Shown: positions 35,386-42,817 of the stretch, in pieces | Numbering within the stretch: the stretch's first letter is position 1 | Layout of the letters: each line of letters begins with the position of its first letter | Origin: Sphaerisporangium melleum | GTDB lineage: Bacteria > Actinomycetota > Actinomycetes > Streptosporangiales > Streptosporangiaceae | Assembly (NCBI RefSeq): GCF_014646695.1 | Contig: NZ_BMNT01000038.1 | Location: forward strand, 1 to 64,000 | Reading direction: 5' to 3' | DNA: 64,000 nt | Program-made: the position numbers and the translations under genes | Notes under the pieces: model-generated | What the model was told of the DNA's origin: nothing | Database searches by the model: none | What the model saw: only the letters and a program-made list of their open reading frames with translations

Positions 35386-36324
35386 ATGCGTAGCATCTGG
35401 AAGGGTGCCATCTCGTTCGGTCTCGTCACGATCCCCGTGAAGCTGTATTCGGCGACCGAGCAGAAGGATGTGTCGTTCCACCAGGTGCACCGTGAGGACG
35501 CCGGGCGCATCAGGTACAAGCGGGTGTGCTCGGTGGACGGCGAGGAGGTGGCGTACTCCGAGATCGCCAAGGGGTACGAACTGCCCGGCGGCGAGATGGT
35601 GGTGCTGACCGACGAGGACTTCGCCGACCTGCCGCTGAGCACCTCGCGCCGCATCGACGTGCTGCAGTTCACCCCCGCCGAGCAACTCGACCCGATCCTG
35701 TTCAACAAGTCGTACTACCTGGAGCCCGAGGCGGCGGGCGTGAAGCCGTACGTCCTGCTGCGCGACGCGCTGGAGCGCACCGGCCAGGTCGCGATCGTGA
35801 AGGTCGCGCTGCGTCAGCGCGAGTCCCTCGCGGCCCTGCGCATCCGCGAGGGGGTGTTCGTGCTGGAGACGATGTTGTGGCCGGACGAGGTGCGCGAGCC
35901 GGGCTTCGCCTTCGTCGAGGAGGACGTCGAGGTCCGGCCGCAGGAGCTCCAGATGGCCGAGTCGCTGATCGAGACGATGGCCGGGGAGTTCGACCCCTCC
36001 GAGTACCACGACGCCTACCGCGAGGCGCTCCAGCAGGTCATCGAGGCCAAGGTCGCGGGCAAGGAGCTCGTCAAGCCCGAGGCGGCCGAGGCGGCGGGGC
36101 CGGCGGTGGACCTGATGGCCGCGCTGCGCGCCAGTGTCGACGCGGCCAAGCGCGAGCGCGAGGGCGCCAAGGAGAGCAAGGAGAAGGCCGGGGCCGGCGC
36201 GGACAAGCGCAAGGCCGCGGCCAAACCGGCCAGGGCGGCCGCGTCCGGCCGGGCCGAAGAGGAGAAGCCGGAGAAGGAGGCCAAGAAGGCGGCCCCCAAA
36301 CGCCGGGCACGCAAGTCGGCCTGA
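35386..36324 (+). CDS. ku: Ku DNA end-binding protein
   Basis: Bacterial Ku homodimers ring DNA ends and recruit LigD. The 312-residue product has the Ku core (RSIWKGAISFGLVTIPVKLY at the start) up to about residue 245. A Lys/Ala/Glu-rich tail of 60 residues follows, of the kind that promotes DNA sliding and bridging in other actinobacteria. GAGGTGAGGAG precedes the ATG. The divergent 177-base region holds GGATAC/GTATC repeats that may be regulatory. Confidence 0.96.
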   Translation: MRSIWKGAISFGLVTIPVKLYSATEQKDVSFHQVHREDAGRIRYKRVCSVDGEEVAYSEIAKGYELPGGEMVVLTDEDFADLPLSTSRRIDVLQFTPAEQLDPILFNKSYYLEPEAAGVKPYVLLRDALERTGQVAIVKVALRQRESLAALRIREGVFVLETMLWPDEVREPGFAFVEEDVEVRPQELQMAESLIETMAGEFDPSEYHDAYREALQQVIEAKVAGKELVKPEAAEAAGPAVDLMAALRASVDAAKREREGAKESKEKAGAGADKRKAAAKPARAAASGRAEEEKPEKEAKKAAPKRRARKSA

Positions 36325-36486
36325 CGGCCGGCCGCGGTACTCCGCCGCGGGGTGAAAGAAAATACGGCGCCGGAATTTCACGGGTGGAATTCGCGGAGCC
36401 GGTCCGGGATTTTCGAATAGGCGTCCCGCGAATCGGCGACAGGAGCCACGGCCGGCGCGGTGCACAGGTTATGGACGTGGACGCGG

Positions 36487-36519
36487 GAAGGCCCCGGAGC
36501 GGAGCGCTCCGGGGCCTTC
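36487..36519. terminator. Terminator between ku and Gly-rich gene
   Basis: A 14-bp perfect stem GAAGGCCCCGGAGC with its complement, around a 5-base loop, followed by CTGCTC. It serves the convergent ku and minus-strand genes. Confidence 0.85.
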
Positions 36520-36605
36520 TGCTCGGTCGGCCAGGCGGCCGGTGGTGCCTCCGGGCGGGGTCGCCGCCCGGAAGGCCGCCTGGGTTCGGATGGTCCGGTC
36601 AGTGA

Positions 36606-37139
36606 TCAGCCGTCGTGCTTGCCGCCGTGGTGCTTGTTGTAGTGGTGGTGGTGCTGCGGGAACCAGCGGCGGTCGTTGCGCCAGTAGTCGTTGTGCCCGC
36701 CGCCCTGGTTGTGGTTGCCGATGATGGCGCGGAAGAAGCGCGCCTCGACGACCTTGAAGAAGCAGTTGCGGTGGCCGCCGCCGTGGCTGCGGTAGTGCTT
36801 GCGCTTCTTGCCGTAGCCCTTGTGGCCGTAGCCGCCGCCCCAGTCGTCGTCATCGTCGTCGCCGTAGTAGCCGCGGCCACCGTGGTGACCGCCGTAGCCG
36901 CCGCCGTAGCCGCCGCCGCCGTAGCAGCGGCCGCCGTAGCCGCCGCCGCCACCGAAGCCACCGAGGCCGCCGCCGAAGCCACCGAGGCCGCCGCCGAAGC
37001 CGCCGTCGAGGCCATCGAAGTTGACGACCGCGGCGGACGCGCTCGCGCTCGTGGCGGTGGCCGTGCTGAGGCCGACGAGACCACCGGTGAGTGCCGCCGT
37101 GACGGTCAGCGCAGCGGCATATTTCTTGACGTCGGGCAT
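36606..37139 (-). CDS. Secreted Gly/His-rich protein
   Basis: This 177-residue protein has a signal peptide (about 1-36) and then a Gly-Phe/Gly-Tyr repeat (GGFGGGLGGFGGGLGGFGGG). An Asp run follows, then a basic His/Lys-rich stretch, one short ordered segment (NCFFKVVEARFFRAIIGN) and a His-rich tail (QHHHHYNKHHGGKH). Such composition suggests metal binding or a surface coat role, but no family is recognised. A GGGGGAAAA site precedes the ATG. The upstream leader is AT-rich and structured. Confidence 0.75.
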   Translation of the reverse strand: MPDVKKYAAALTVTAALTGGLVGLSTATATSASASAAVVNFDGLDGGFGGGLGGFGGGLGGFGGGGGYGGRCYGGGGYGGGYGGHHGGRGYYGDDDDDDWGGGYGHKGYGKKRKHYRSHGGGHRNCFFKVVEARFFRAIIGNHNQGGGHNDYWRNDRRWFPQHHHHYNKHHGGKHDG

Positions 37140-37465
37140 TCTGTTTTCCCCCTTGACGCATCGGGTTGCCCAGCGGATGGCATTTACGGAATTTGGGAGT
37201 AAATGCCGGGCGACTCGTTATGAGTCCTCCCAGATGTCTTGTTTTCCGGGCCACCCTCATGACAAACGGTGATCGCTGCCTTTTGGCGGCTACTTAACCT
37301 GCCCTTATATCTTTCAGATCAATATTTCCCGATTTGTCCGATTTTTCAATGATCATGGACCCGTATCCCCACCCCTCAGCGTCCCCCAGTCCGGGCGGGG
37401 GAGACCCTGGCGGGTTCGGAGCCGGGTTATCGTCGAACGGAGGGTGAACAGGAGAGGAGGAGACG
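37140..37465. other. AT-rich divergent region with a hairpin in the leader of the Gly-rich gene
   Basis: This is one of the most AT-rich stretches of the window. GGCATTTA (37179-37186) and TAAATGCC (37200-37207) form an 8-bp stem around 13 bases, about 40 bases before the Gly-rich start. GACTC/GAGTC forms a second small stem (about 37211-37225). Several -10/-35-like hexamers are present on the minus strand, such as TTGAAA-N17-AATATT. No known riboswitch class was matched. Confidence 0.5.
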
Positions 37466-38428
37466 GTGGACGAGCCGATACCACACTGGCCCGGGAAGCT
37501 GCTCGACCTCGGTGACCAGGTCGTCCACGTGCGCACCACGCCCGAGGGGCCGGTGGAGAAGGCCGTCTACGTGCACGGCCTGGCCGGGTCGGCGACCAAC
37601 TGGACCGACCTGATGGACGAGTTGCGGGACGAGGCGCAGGGGTACGCCCTGGACCTGCCGGGAGCCGGCTACTCGCCCGAACCGCCGGGCGGCGACTACT
37701 CCATCACCGCCTACGCCGGGGCGGTGACGGCGTTGATCGAGCGGGTCGGCGGGCCGGTCCACCTGCTCGGCAACTCGATGGGAGGCGCCGTCTCGGTGCG
37801 GGTCGCGGCGACCCGTCCCGACCTGGTGCGCACTCTCACCCTGGTCTCACCCGCCATGCCCGACCTGCTGCCCCGCTACGGCCCGGCCCGCGTCATGATG
37901 TCGGCCGCGCCGCGCCTCGGCGAGTGGGCGGTCGCCCGGTTGCGTGCCCTGCCCCCGGAGCGGCGCGTCCGCGCCACCATGGCGATGTGCTACGCCGACA
38001 CCGGCCGGGTCCATCCCGGCCGGCTGCAGGACGCCGTGGCCGAGGTGTGCCGCCGTGACGAGCTTCCCTACGCCGGGCCGGCGCTGGTGGGCTCGGCCCG
38101 CGCCCTGGTGAACGAGTACTTCCGCTGGGGCGAGGAGAACCTCTGGCGGCTGGCCGAGCGGGTCACCGCCCCCACACTGGTCGTCCATGGACGGCACGAC
38201 CGCCTCGTGCACCCGCGGATGGCCGCACGGGCCGGCCGCGCGTTCTCCGACGTGCGCCTGGTGCTGCTGCCGCACGCGGCGCACGTCGCCCAGATGGAAT
38301 ACCCCGCGCTCGTGGCCCGCCACGTGCGCCTCCTCATGCGGGACGGCGCGCGGGCGACGGCCTCCGCCGTGGCCGGGGGCGATCAGGGCGATGTGCAGAA
38401 CCCGGAGGGTTACGCCACCGTCGGGTAG
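37466..38428 (+). CDS. Alpha/beta hydrolase
   Basis: This 320-residue protein has the nucleophile S104 in GNSMGG, an oxyanion segment YVHGLAGSATNW, an acidic residue in HGRHDRLVHP and a His in PHAAHVAQME. AGGAGAGGAGGAGA precedes GTG 37466. It lies 114 bases upstream of moeZ on the same strand. The substrate is unknown; lipase, esterase and C-C hydrolase activities share this fold. Confidence 0.88.
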   Translation: MDEPIPHWPGKLLDLGDQVVHVRTTPEGPVEKAVYVHGLAGSATNWTDLMDELRDEAQGYALDLPGAGYSPEPPGGDYSITAYAGAVTALIERVGGPVHLLGNSMGGAVSVRVAATRPDLVRTLTLVSPAMPDLLPRYGPARVMMSAAPRLGEWAVARLRALPPERRVRATMAMCYADTGRVHPGRLQDAVAEVCRRDELPYAGPALVGSARALVNEYFRWGEENLWRLAERVTAPTLVVHGRHDRLVHPRMAARAGRAFSDVRLVLLPHAAHVAQMEYPALVARHVRLLMRDGARATASAVAGGDQGDVQNPEGYATVG

Positions 38429-38542
38429 GATTTCCGGGAATGCGGGGGCGACCGGGTTGGGTTGTGTAAGGACGGCGCGGCGCGCAGCCACGATGGGCGA
38501 GCCGCCAACTGGATGAATCCCCTGAAACGGGAGCGTAGAACT

Positions 38543-39721
38543 GTGTCGTTGCCACCGCTGGTAGAGCCGGCCGACGAGCTGACCGTTGACGAGGTGCGCC
38601 GCTACTCGCGCCATCTGATCATCCCTGACGTCGGGATGGCCGGGCAGAAGCGGCTGAAGAACGCCAAGGTGCTGTGCGTCGGCGCCGGCGGCCTCGGTTC
38701 CCCGGCCCTGATGTACCTCGCCGCGGCCGGTGTCGGCACGCTCGGCGTGGTCGACTTCGACGTCGTTGACGAGTCAAACCTTCAGCGGCAGATCATTCAC
38801 GGCCAGTCCGACGTCGGCCGGCTGAAGGCCGAGAGCGCCGCGGCGAGCGTGCGCGAGATCAACCCCCTCGTCAACGTCGTCATCCACAACGTCGCCCTCA
38901 CGACCGACAACGTGATGGACATCTTCGCCGCCTATGACCTCATCGTGGACGGCACCGACAACTTCGCCACGCGGTACATGGTGAACGACGCGGCGGTGCT
39001 GCTCGGCAAGCCGTACATCTGGGGCTCCATCTACCGTTTCGACGGTCAGGCGAGCGTGTTCTGGGCCGAGCACGGGCCGTGCTACCGCTGCCTGTACCCC
39101 GAGCCGCCCCCGCCCGGCATGGTCCCCTCGTGCGCCGAGGGCGGCGTGCTCGGCGTGCTGTGCGCCTCCATCGGCTCCGTCCAGGTCAACGAGGCCATCA
39201 AGCTGCTCACCGGCATCGGCGAGCCGCTGGTCGGGCGTCTGATGATCTACGACGCGCTGGAGATGAAGTACCGCGACGTCAAGGTCCGCAAGGACCCTGA
39301 GTGCCCGCTGTGCGGCAAGAACCCCACGATCACCGAGCTGATCGACTACGAGGCGTTCTGCGGCACGATCTCCGACGAGGCGCAGCAGGCCGCGACCGGC
39401 TCGACGATCACCGCTCAGGAGCTCAAGGACATGATCGACCGCGACGAGGACATCTTCCTCGTCGACGTCCGCGAGCAGAACGAGTACGAGATCGTCAACA
39501 TCCCCGGCGCCGTGCTGATCCCCAAGGGTGACTTCCTGCGCGGCGTGGCCCTCGAGCGGCTGCCGCAGGACAAGAAGATCGTCCTGCACTGCAAGTCCGG
39601 CGCCCGCTCCGCCGAGGCGCTCGCCGTGGTGAAGAACGCCGGCTTCTCCGACGCCGTCCACGTCGGCGGCGGGGTGCTGAGCTGGGTCAAGACGGTCGAC
39701 CCGTCGCTGCCCACCTACTGA
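38543..39721 (+). CDS. moeZ: Adenylyltransferase/sulfurtransferase MoeZ
   Basis: MoeZ adenylates and thiocarboxylates small sulfur carriers such as MoaD2, CysO and ThiS-like proteins. The ThiF/E1 domain carries GAGGLGSP at 47-54 and zinc cysteines C180/C183 (CYRC) and C254/C257 (CPLC). The C-terminal rhodanese domain has the active cysteine C350 in HCKSGARS. GTG 38543 follows GGGAGCG; the 392-residue length is typical. M. tuberculosis Rv3206c is the counterpart. Confidence 0.95.
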   Translation: MSLPPLVEPADELTVDEVRRYSRHLIIPDVGMAGQKRLKNAKVLCVGAGGLGSPALMYLAAAGVGTLGVVDFDVVDESNLQRQIIHGQSDVGRLKAESAAASVREINPLVNVVIHNVALTTDNVMDIFAAYDLIVDGTDNFATRYMVNDAAVLLGKPYIWGSIYRFDGQASVFWAEHGPCYRCLYPEPPPPGMVPSCAEGGVLGVLCASIGSVQVNEAIKLLTGIGEPLVGRLMIYDALEMKYRDVKVRKDPECPLCGKNPTITELIDYEAFCGTISDEAQQAATGSTITAQELKDMIDRDEDIFLVDVREQNEYEIVNIPGAVLIPKGDFLRGVALERLPQDKKIVLHCKSGARSAEALAVVKNAGFSDAVHVGGGVLSWVKTVDPSLPTY

Positions 39722-39737
39722 CGCCCCACGAACCGCT

Positions 39738-39772
39738 CACAGCCCGTTCTCCGCTCTGGAGGACGGGCTGTG
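39738..39772. terminator. Bidirectional terminator after moeZ
   Basis: CACAGCCCGT (39738-39747) pairs with ACGGGCTGTG (39763-39772), extended inside by CTCC/GGAG after one mismatch. It lies between moeZ and a convergent regulator gene. Confidence 0.85.
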
Positions 39773-39800
39773 TCGGTTGTGCGGGTGGTGGCGGCCTTGG

Positions 39801-40106
39801 TCAGTTCGGGGTGAGGGAGAGGCCTGACCGGGCCACGATGTCGCGCAGGGCGGTGATGTGGGCCTCGAAGGCGCGTCGTCCCACGGGGGAGAGCTTGAGC
39901 CAGGTGCGCGGCCGCTTGCCGACGTGGCCCTTGCGGATCAGCACGTACCCTGCGGCCTCCAGCGCGGCGCTGTGCTTGGACAGCACCGAGTCGCTCACTC
40001 CGACCTCGTCGCGGACGAAGGCGAACTCGGCCTCCTCGACCGCCGCGAGCAGCGACATGACGCGCAGGCGGGCCGGAGCGTGGATCAGTGGATCGAGGTC
40101 GGGCAT
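39801..40106 (-). CDS. Winged-helix transcriptional regulator
   Basis: This 101-residue protein has the winged-helix domain of the ArsR/MarR-like regulators that resemble YjcS or DUF4364 groups. The HTH is FVRDEVGVSDSVLSKHSAAL, and the wing is GYVLIRKGHVGKRPRTWLKL. Its ATG overlaps the TGA of the upstream membrane-protein gene (TGATG), so it is co-translated. A promoter with three alternating half-sites precedes the operon and is its probable target. Confidence 0.88.
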   Translation of the reverse strand: MPDLDPLIHAPARLRVMSLLAAVEEAEFAFVRDEVGVSDSVLSKHSAALEAAGYVLIRKGHVGKRPRTWLKLSPVGRRAFEAHITALRDIVARSGLSLTPN

Positions 40107-40600
40107 CAGCCCGCCTCGATCTCGGAGGCCATGCGCCTGGTGATCCACCGGGCGACGGTCGGGCCGGAGACCGTCATGTACGCGGTCATGACCAGCGTGG
40201 CCCAGGTGCGGGCGTAGGGCACCCCGGCTCCGTCCAGGGGGAAGGCGAAGGCGGCCCCCACGGCGACGGCCGACGCCACCCACGCCAGGAACACACCCAG
40301 TACCCCCGGGGTGACCAGGCTGCGATAGGGGCGCTGCCGCTCCAGGAACACCAGCGCCAGCACCAGGCCCACGAGCGCGGCGGTCAGCGCGATGATCCAC
40401 GTCACCGTCACCGTCATCGGTGTGCCGGGTTCGGTGGCGAACTGGACACCGGTGACGTACAGGGCGACGCCCGTGGTGTACCAGGCGGGGAACCAGGGGC
40501 GGGCCCGGACGACCCGGGCCTGGGTCGTCCGGATCTCGCGCAGGGTGTGCGCGGCCTCGTCGGGGCTGATGTACGCGGCGTCCTGCGGGGTGGCGTCCAT
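40106..40600 (-). CDS. Four-helix membrane protein of unknown function
   Basis: This 164-residue protein has a charged N-terminus and about four transmembrane helices (first near YTTGVALYVTGVQF). GAGGAG precedes ATG 40600. Pairs of a small membrane protein and a winged-helix regulator in one operon are common in actinobacteria, where the regulator controls the membrane protein. No transport or enzyme motif is visible. Confidence 0.75.
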   Translation of the reverse strand: MDATPQDAAYISPDEAAHTLREIRTTQARVVRARPWFPAWYTTGVALYVTGVQFATEPGTPMTVTVTWIIALTAALVGLVLALVFLERQRPYRSLVTPGVLGVFLAWVASAVAVGAAFAFPLDGAGVPYARTWATLVMTAYMTVSGPTVARWITRRMASEIEAG

Positions 40601-40610
40601 GACATCTCCT

Positions 40611-40654
40611 CACTTTCCATTAAGGAAAGTACTTTCTACTTTCCGTACCGTCAA
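40611..40654 (-). promoter_or_regulatory. Promoter with three alternating operator half-sites
   Basis: On the minus strand TTGACG (40654-40649), 17 bp, TACTTT (40631-40626). Three 8-bp half-sites alternate in orientation with 5-bp gaps: GGAAAGTA (40644-40637), TACTTTCC (40631-40624) and GGAAAGTG (40618-40611). A dimer could bind either adjacent pair and cover the -10. Confidence 0.8.
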
Positions 40655-40711
40655 GTACCTTCCAGTCGGGCAATAGGGATGGAACGGAAGATGTCTCCTC
40701 GTCTGGGGCGT

Positions 40712-40717
40712 TAGGGT
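40712..40717 (+). promoter_or_regulatory. Leaderless -10 box (TAGGGT) of protease operon
   Basis: TAGGGT, 7 bases, then GTG at 40725. Confidence 0.55.
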
Positions 40718-40724
40718 CGGGCTC

Positions 40725-41444
40725 GTGAGTGTCCTGCGTGCCTGGCCGCCCCTGGTGGTCGCCTCAGCGCTCACCTTGGTCTGCGCGGTCGTCGCCGGCG
40801 TGTCCGCCGGAGCCGCCGGAGCGGAGTTGACCCGCGGCCCGAGCGCCGCGGAGATCCGGCGGGCCTCAGCGGAGGAGACCGCCCGCCGCTGGCAGGCATG
40901 GCCGGCCGGCAAGATCTTCCCCGCGACGCTGCCCTACGTCTCCGAGCAGGGCGGCGGCGAGTACGCCCGCCGGGTCGGCATCTCCTCCCGCACCGACTGC
41001 TCGGCCGCCGTGGACGCCGCGCTGCGGATCGCGATGCGCGATGCCGGCTGCCGGGCCGTGCTCCGGGCCACCTACCTGGACGCACTGCAGGGCGTGGTGG
41101 TCACCGTCGGCGTCGCCGCGTTCCCCGACCAGGCGTCCGCGCTCAAGGCCCGGGCCGCCTTCCCGCCCGGAGGCGTGCCGTCGCCGGGGCTGCGCGCCCT
41201 GGCCTTCCCTCGGACGGTCGCCGACCGCTTCACCGCCGCCTCCCGCCAGGCGTCCTCGATCGCCCACGCCGGGCCGTACGTGGTCGTCACCACGGCGGGC
41301 CAGGTGGACGGCAGGCCGGCCCGCGCGGTCGGGCGCCAGCGTGGAACGATCTTCTCCTTCGCCTCCGACCTCGCCGAGCGCGTCCTGGCCACGCTGACGG
41401 CCCCGGCGCGGCCCGACTGCGCCGGCAAGGACTGGCAGTGCTGA
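40725..41444 (+). CDS. Membrane-anchored four-cysteine ectodomain protein, module 1
   Basis: This 239-residue protein has one N-terminal transmembrane helix (about 8-32) and an outside domain with C92, C109, C232 and C239. It is clearly homologous to the product of 42807-43841, sharing ARRWQAW, RRVGI, a CSA cysteine, GCR.VLRATY.D, TVGVA, AFP.TVAD.F and AGPY.V..TAG. I do not recognise the family. Its last bases overlap the start of a subtilisin-like protease by 7 bases. It may be a partner, inhibitor or substrate of that protease (inference). Confidence 0.82.
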   Translation: MSVLRAWPPLVVASALTLVCAVVAGVSAGAAGAELTRGPSAAEIRRASAEETARRWQAWPAGKIFPATLPYVSEQGGGEYARRVGISSRTDCSAAVDAALRIAMRDAGCRAVLRATYLDALQGVVVTVGVAAFPDQASALKARAAFPPGGVPSPGLRALAFPRTVADRFTAASRQASSIAHAGPYVVVTTAGQVDGRPARAVGRQRGTIFSFASDLAERVLATLTAPARPDCAGKDWQC

Positions 41445-42817
41445 CCAGGGTGGCGCCACCGGGGCGGGCGGGGAGCGGGAGGCGGGCGCCGGAGGGACCC
41501 GCCAGGCCGTCGCGGGGGAGGTTCGCCGCGCTCCTGGCGGTCCTCGCGGTCGTCCTCGTCCTGGCCTCCTGGCCGGCGCCCGCGTCGGCCGACCAGGTGC
41601 GCGGCAGCCAGCGGCAGGTGCTGCGCACGCTGGACGTCGACGACGCCTGGCGGGTGACCCGCGGGGCGGGCGTGCTGGTCGCGGTGCTGGACTCCGGCGT
41701 CGACCCCCGCCACCACGACCTGCGCGGCTCGGTGCTCACCGGGCCGGACCTCACCAGGGGCGCCAACCCGCGCGGCGTCGCCCCCCGGCGGCTGCACGGC
41801 ACGTACATGGCCTCGCTGATCGCCGGCCACGGGCACGGGCCGGGCCGCGCGGACGGCGTGATCGGGGTCGCGCCCGCCGCCCGCGTGCTGTCCGTGCGGG
41901 TCATCCTGGAGGACGACGAGCCGGGCTTCCAGGCGTTCAACTCACAGGCGCGGTTCGAGAACGTCGTGGCGCGCGGCATCAGGTACGCCGTCGACCGGGG
42001 CGCCAAGGTCATCAACCTGTCGATCTCCAAGGACCGTCCCACCTCGAAGGAGCGCGCGGCGATCCGGTACGCCGTCGCGAAGGGCGTCGTGCTGGTCGCC
42101 GCGGCCGGAAACGAGGGCGCCGGGCGCAGGGACGGCCCGTACTCCTACCCGGCCTCCATTCCCGGAGTGATCTCGGTGGGCGCGGCCGACCGTGGGCTGC
42201 ACAAGGCGTCGTTCTCCAACCGCAACTCCATGGTGCTGCTCGCGGCGCCGGGCGTGAACGTGTTCGGGGCCGGGCCGGGCGACCAGTACTGGGTGGGCAG
42301 GGGCACCTCCCAGGCGACCGCGCTGGTCTCCGGGGTCGCCGCGCTGATCAAGTCCAGGTACCCGTCGATGTCGCCCGCGCTGGTCGCGCAGGCGCTCACC
42401 GGCGGCGTGGCCCGCAAACCGCCGCGCGGGTACGACCCTGGGGTGGGCTTCGGCGTGGTGAACGCCGCCCGTGCGCTCGCCGAGGCGGCCCGGCTCGCCC
42501 GCCATCGGCACACGGCCGCCGGTCCCGGCGTCCAGGACGCCGACCTGCCCGTGCCGGCCGGGGCGGTCGCGACCGCGGCGCCGCTGCCGCCGATACGCGT
42601 GGTGCGCCGCGACACGGGCATGGTCACCCTGTACGGCACGGTCGCCCTGGTGGCCGCCGCCGGGGCCGCGGCGGGCCTGGCGGCGATGGTGCTGCTCGTG
42701 CGGAGCCCCGTGCGCGGCAGGCGTGGCGGGCGCGCGAGGCGAACACGACGTGACGTGAGAGAGGCGAGGGGACCGGTGGCGGCAGGCGCCGACGTAGCAT
42801 CGAAGTATGTCGCCTGA
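41438..42817 (+). CDS. Mycosin-like S8 serine protease, module 1
   Basis: This 459-residue protein has a signal peptide (about 28-50), a subtilisin domain and a C-terminal transmembrane helix with a basic cytoplasmic tail, the mycosin layout. The catalytic residues are D85 (LDSGVD), H120 (HGTYMAS), N225 (AGNEG) and S291 (GTSQAT). GTG 41438 lies within GTGCTGA shared with the previous gene; AAGGA precedes it. Mycosins normally process or support ESX secretion, but no ESX gene lies in the window. The 3' end overlaps the next gene by 11 bases. Confidence 0.9.
   Translation: MLTRVAPPGRAGSGRRAPEGPARPSRGRFAALLAVLAVVLVLASWPAPASADQVRGSQRQVLRTLDVDDAWRVTRGAGVLVAVLDSGVDPRHHDLRGSVLTGPDLTRGANPRGVAPRRLHGTYMASLIAGHGHGPGRADGVIGVAPAARVLSVRVILEDDEPGFQAFNSQARFENVVARGIRYAVDRGAKVINLSISKDRPTSKERAAIRYAVAKGVVLVAAAGNEGAGRRDGPYSYPASIPGVISVGAADRGLHKASFSNRNSMVLLAAPGVNVFGAGPGDQYWVGRGTSQATALVSGVAALIKSRYPSMSPALVAQALTGGVARKPPRGYDPGVGFGVVNAARALAEAARLARHRHTAAGPGVQDADLPVPAGAVATAAPLPPIRVVRRDTGMVTLYGTVALVAAAGAAAGLAAMVLLVRSPVRGRRGGRARRTRRDVREARGPVAAGADVASKYVA
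42795..42800 (+). promoter_or_regulatory. Possible leaderless box (TAGCAT) before module 2
   Basis: TAGCAT inside the end of the first protease gene, 6 bases, then ATG at 42807. It could give separate expression of module 2. Confidence 0.4.

Noticed and set aside
36460-36642. Short frame starting VHRLWTWTREGPG before a strong hairpin, like a trp leader peptide and attenuator
   Set aside because: No trp or other biosynthetic gene follows on that strand; the hairpin is a shared terminator between convergent genes and no ribosome site precedes the frame.
37140-37465. Possible ydaO (c-di-AMP) or c-di-GMP riboswitch before the secreted Gly-rich gene
   Set aside because: The conserved sequence blocks of these classes are absent; only simple hairpins are visible.
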